Source of the DNA: SIG565 sp045647785
GTDB lineage: Bacteria; Bacillota; Clostridia; Oscillospirales; Acutalibacteraceae
NCBI GenBank assembly: GCA_045647785.1
Contig: JAZRMU010000043.1
Coordinates: 1 to 15,576 of the forward strand
Direction of reading: 5' to 3'
Length of the DNA: 15,576 nt
Positions 15,201-15,576 of this stretch are shown here, in pieces. Positions within the stretch are counted from its first letter, which is position 1, and each line of letters begins with the position of its first letter. Position numbers and translations under genes: made by a program. Below the pieces are notes generated by a model that saw nothing but the letters and a program-made list of their open reading frames with translations, did not search any database and had not been told where the DNA came from.

Positions 15201-15500
15201 TTGGGAATAGGTGTAAATCGAAACGATAGCATCCTTAAGATCGGTTTCATCAAATCTTGAGCAAAGAGCATTCAGCAGCGCCACGAACTCGGGGGAATTA
15301 TCAGAAAACTCCTCATTTAATACCGAAGCTAAAGCCTGCTCTTTAATTTTTGCTACCGAAACATCATCGCCAATACTAAAGTCGGGCGCAATACCTAAAA
15401 TATCAAAATTCTCACGAATCAACTCAATACAAAATGAATCAATTGTGCAGATTTTGGCATTCTTAATTTTAAGCCTCTGCTCATAAAGTCGACGGTTATT
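12222..15500 (-). CDS. addA: AddA, ATP-dependent helicase/nuclease subunit A (5' end missing)
   Basis: Large subunit of the AddAB (RecBCD-equivalent) complex, which unwinds and resects DNA double-strand breaks for recombination. About 1,090 credible residues are present. UvrD-type motifs appear in order: AKICTIDSFC (motif Ia), VLVDEFQDIN (motif II), LFAVGDVKQSIYGFRGSNP (motif III), ASNFRSR (motif IV), VKILTIHKSKGLQYPV (motif V) and EELRLAYVAATRAKEKL (motif VI). The C-terminal RecB-type nuclease is complete, with GSATHRF, IQGSVDLVF, VILDFKTDR and GQLNIYAAA. The Walker A motif and roughly the first 80-90 residues are missing because the sequence ends. The open frame continues to 15569, but beyond about 15499 it is a shifted copy of internal sequence and not AddA. 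No frameshift or stop is seen in the rest. Confidence 0.95.
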   Translation of the reverse strand, partial: NNRRLYEQRLKIKNAKICTIDSFCIELIRENFDILGIAPDFSIGDDVSVAKIKEQALASVLNEEFSDNSPEFVALLNALCSRFDETDLKDAIVSIYTYSQNLPFPREWLNEQLEKMGTDEYVAEIILATFNELKKCTSTAKNRLEKTIERLADDEQLYSAFSPVLSSDKEIFEGILKLIDERDWNELFLKIGASSFTRWPTIRNCDSPLKDAAKQMREASKDDFSKIRDIVYAPECEIVSDIKDSLTLVKKLISLVIRYTDEFEALCLKENVVTFSQAEHFALNLLCEIDNGEIKLRDSGAGIVNRFDEVLVDEFQDINDMQDLLFGILSKKETNLFAVGDVKQSIYGFRGSNPNNFLNKKNAYPLMEDQNQTGLKKVILASNFRSRGGVCEFVNYLFEILMNGEKSQIKYGGEEALQPAATYPEIDEPAAEMHFIDVDANELTATEYEAEYIAQYIKNYIENGQITEGPIDKQTLRKPRFSDFAILLRGVKSKGAVYMKALKQNGIPVNFSADSPFDSSEVKIALALLTVIANPSRDIELISVLMSPIFGFSADELAGIRAASRKSTFIAALSNAATNGNIKAADFLKKLNLYRTASITMGVGDLLDYLYEQTEFLNLVSALENGAERRANLESLYAAAVDFQNAQPTKNALLFVDFIRKQSGETVAEATSGNDNAVKILTIHKSKGLQYPVCILADTQKRFSGEDSRKNLLVDSQKGIGFRYFDFLENAKKESLHYKLIKQRNLATSYEEELRLAYVAATRAKEKLVIVNAARKMREALETAAALSLICDSINELRAIAEGSGSYFGWYLTAAVSHPDFRLCEIRERYIADTDSKALFCLTSASQIEQKIAAAEAKENCVPDIELVNRLRQNLAFEYPYESVKNIETKGAAAKLSRAADDKDYCFTAKPDFMSAAGLSPAKRGSATHRFMQFADFASAEKSVSAELDRLYEWEFISLAEHDAVDIGAVERFFKSEIYERIKNSIMYEREKRFITEMPAGRFDNTLPKEIADEPVIIQGSVDLVFEEADGLVILDFKTDRTTDSEQLITAYSGQLNIYAAACSKIYGKPIKQLLLYAFSKNDEVEIPKLDM
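15201..15278. repeat. First copy of a 78-bp exact direct repeat (inside addA, in frame)
   Basis: The 78 bases from 15201 to 15278 recur exactly at 15499-15576, 298 bases further on. This copy is read in the correct AddA frame (ALLNALCSRFDETDLKDAI region) and is therefore taken as the genuine one. The base before each copy differs (T against A). Confidence 0.97.
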
Positions 15501-15576
15501 GGGAATAGGTGTAAATCGAAACGATAGCATCCTTAAGATCGGTTTCATCAAATCTTGAGCAAAGAGCATTCAGCAG
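15499..15576. repeat. Second copy of the 78-bp direct repeat at the contig end, probably an assembly artefact
   Basis: Identical to 15201-15278 and running exactly to the last base. The offset of 298 is not a multiple of three, so the copy is read in another frame and replaces the expected AddA N-terminus by unrelated residues. Just before the junction the sequence (RRLYEQRLKIKNAKICTID) still looks like AddA. This is typical of a contig end that loops back on a k-mer; a real 298-bp tandem duplication is the alternative. Confidence 0.9.

Noticed and set aside
15501..15569. N-terminal 23 residues of the long addA frame, including its apparent ATG
   Set aside because: They come from an out-of-frame copy of internal addA sequence at the contig end, not from a real AddA N-terminus.
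1..15576. CRISPR array, insertion sequence, prophage, toxin-antitoxin or defence system
   Set aside because: No spaced repeats, transposase or integrase motifs, or small paired genes were seen; apart from the intergenic regions all DNA is accounted for by ordinary genes.

Overview
The window looks like a piece of the chromosome of an uncultured, endospore-forming, low-GC Firmicute of class Clostridia (Oscillospiraceae/Ruminococcaceae-like). The grounds are a short HisG paired with HisZ, a YerC-type TrpR-family regulator, a T-box leader, an alpha/beta-type small acid-soluble spore protein, an AddA helicase-nuclease, strong TTGACA/TATAAT-type promoters and AT-rich intergenic DNA. This assignment is inference from gene content; no rRNA or tRNA is present to confirm it. 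The window probably is one whole contig, because it stops inside a gene at both ends.

Layout on the + coordinates. (1) 1-6331, minus strand: a tightly packed histidine operon, transcribed yerC-like regulator > hisZ > hisG > hisD > hisC > hisB > hisH > hisA > hisF, with hisF cut by the left edge. Most junctions overlap or abut, so it reads as one translationally coupled unit. A near-perfect sigma-A promoter and an 18-bp palindrome just downstream of its predicted start site lie before the regulator gene, suggesting autoregulation and control of the whole pathway by the TrpR-type repressor. (2) 6344-6734: AT-rich intergenic DNA with that promoter, a fragment of what may be a dispersed repeat, and the thrS terminator. 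(3) 6735-8800, minus: thrS under a complete threonine T-box leader with its own promoter. The encoded ThrRS lacks most of the N-terminal TGS domain but keeps the editing and catalytic domains. (4) 8916-11132, minus: a cytoplasmic GH3 beta-glucosidase-type enzyme. (5) 11133-11689: an AT-rich divergent intergenic region with a structured inverted repeat. (6) 11690-12191, plus: a spore SASP gene with a terminator, then a small DUF378/YuzA-type membrane protein. (7) 12222 to the right edge, minus: addA, without its first part (Walker A).

How the parts work together: the left half is amino-acid supply and charging, with two different sensing strategies side by side. Histidine synthesis appears to be controlled by a DNA-binding repressor, and threonyl-tRNA charging by an RNA leader that reads uncharged tRNA-Thr. 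The GH3, spore and addA genes are unrelated housekeeping or lifestyle genes. I found no CRISPR array, insertion sequence, phage gene or defence island, and no obviously new multi-gene system. The points most worth a second look are the candidate repressor operator of the his operon, the TGS-less ThrRS, the alternative hairpins in front of the GH3 gene, and an exact 78-bp duplication at the right end that makes the last bases of the contig suspect.
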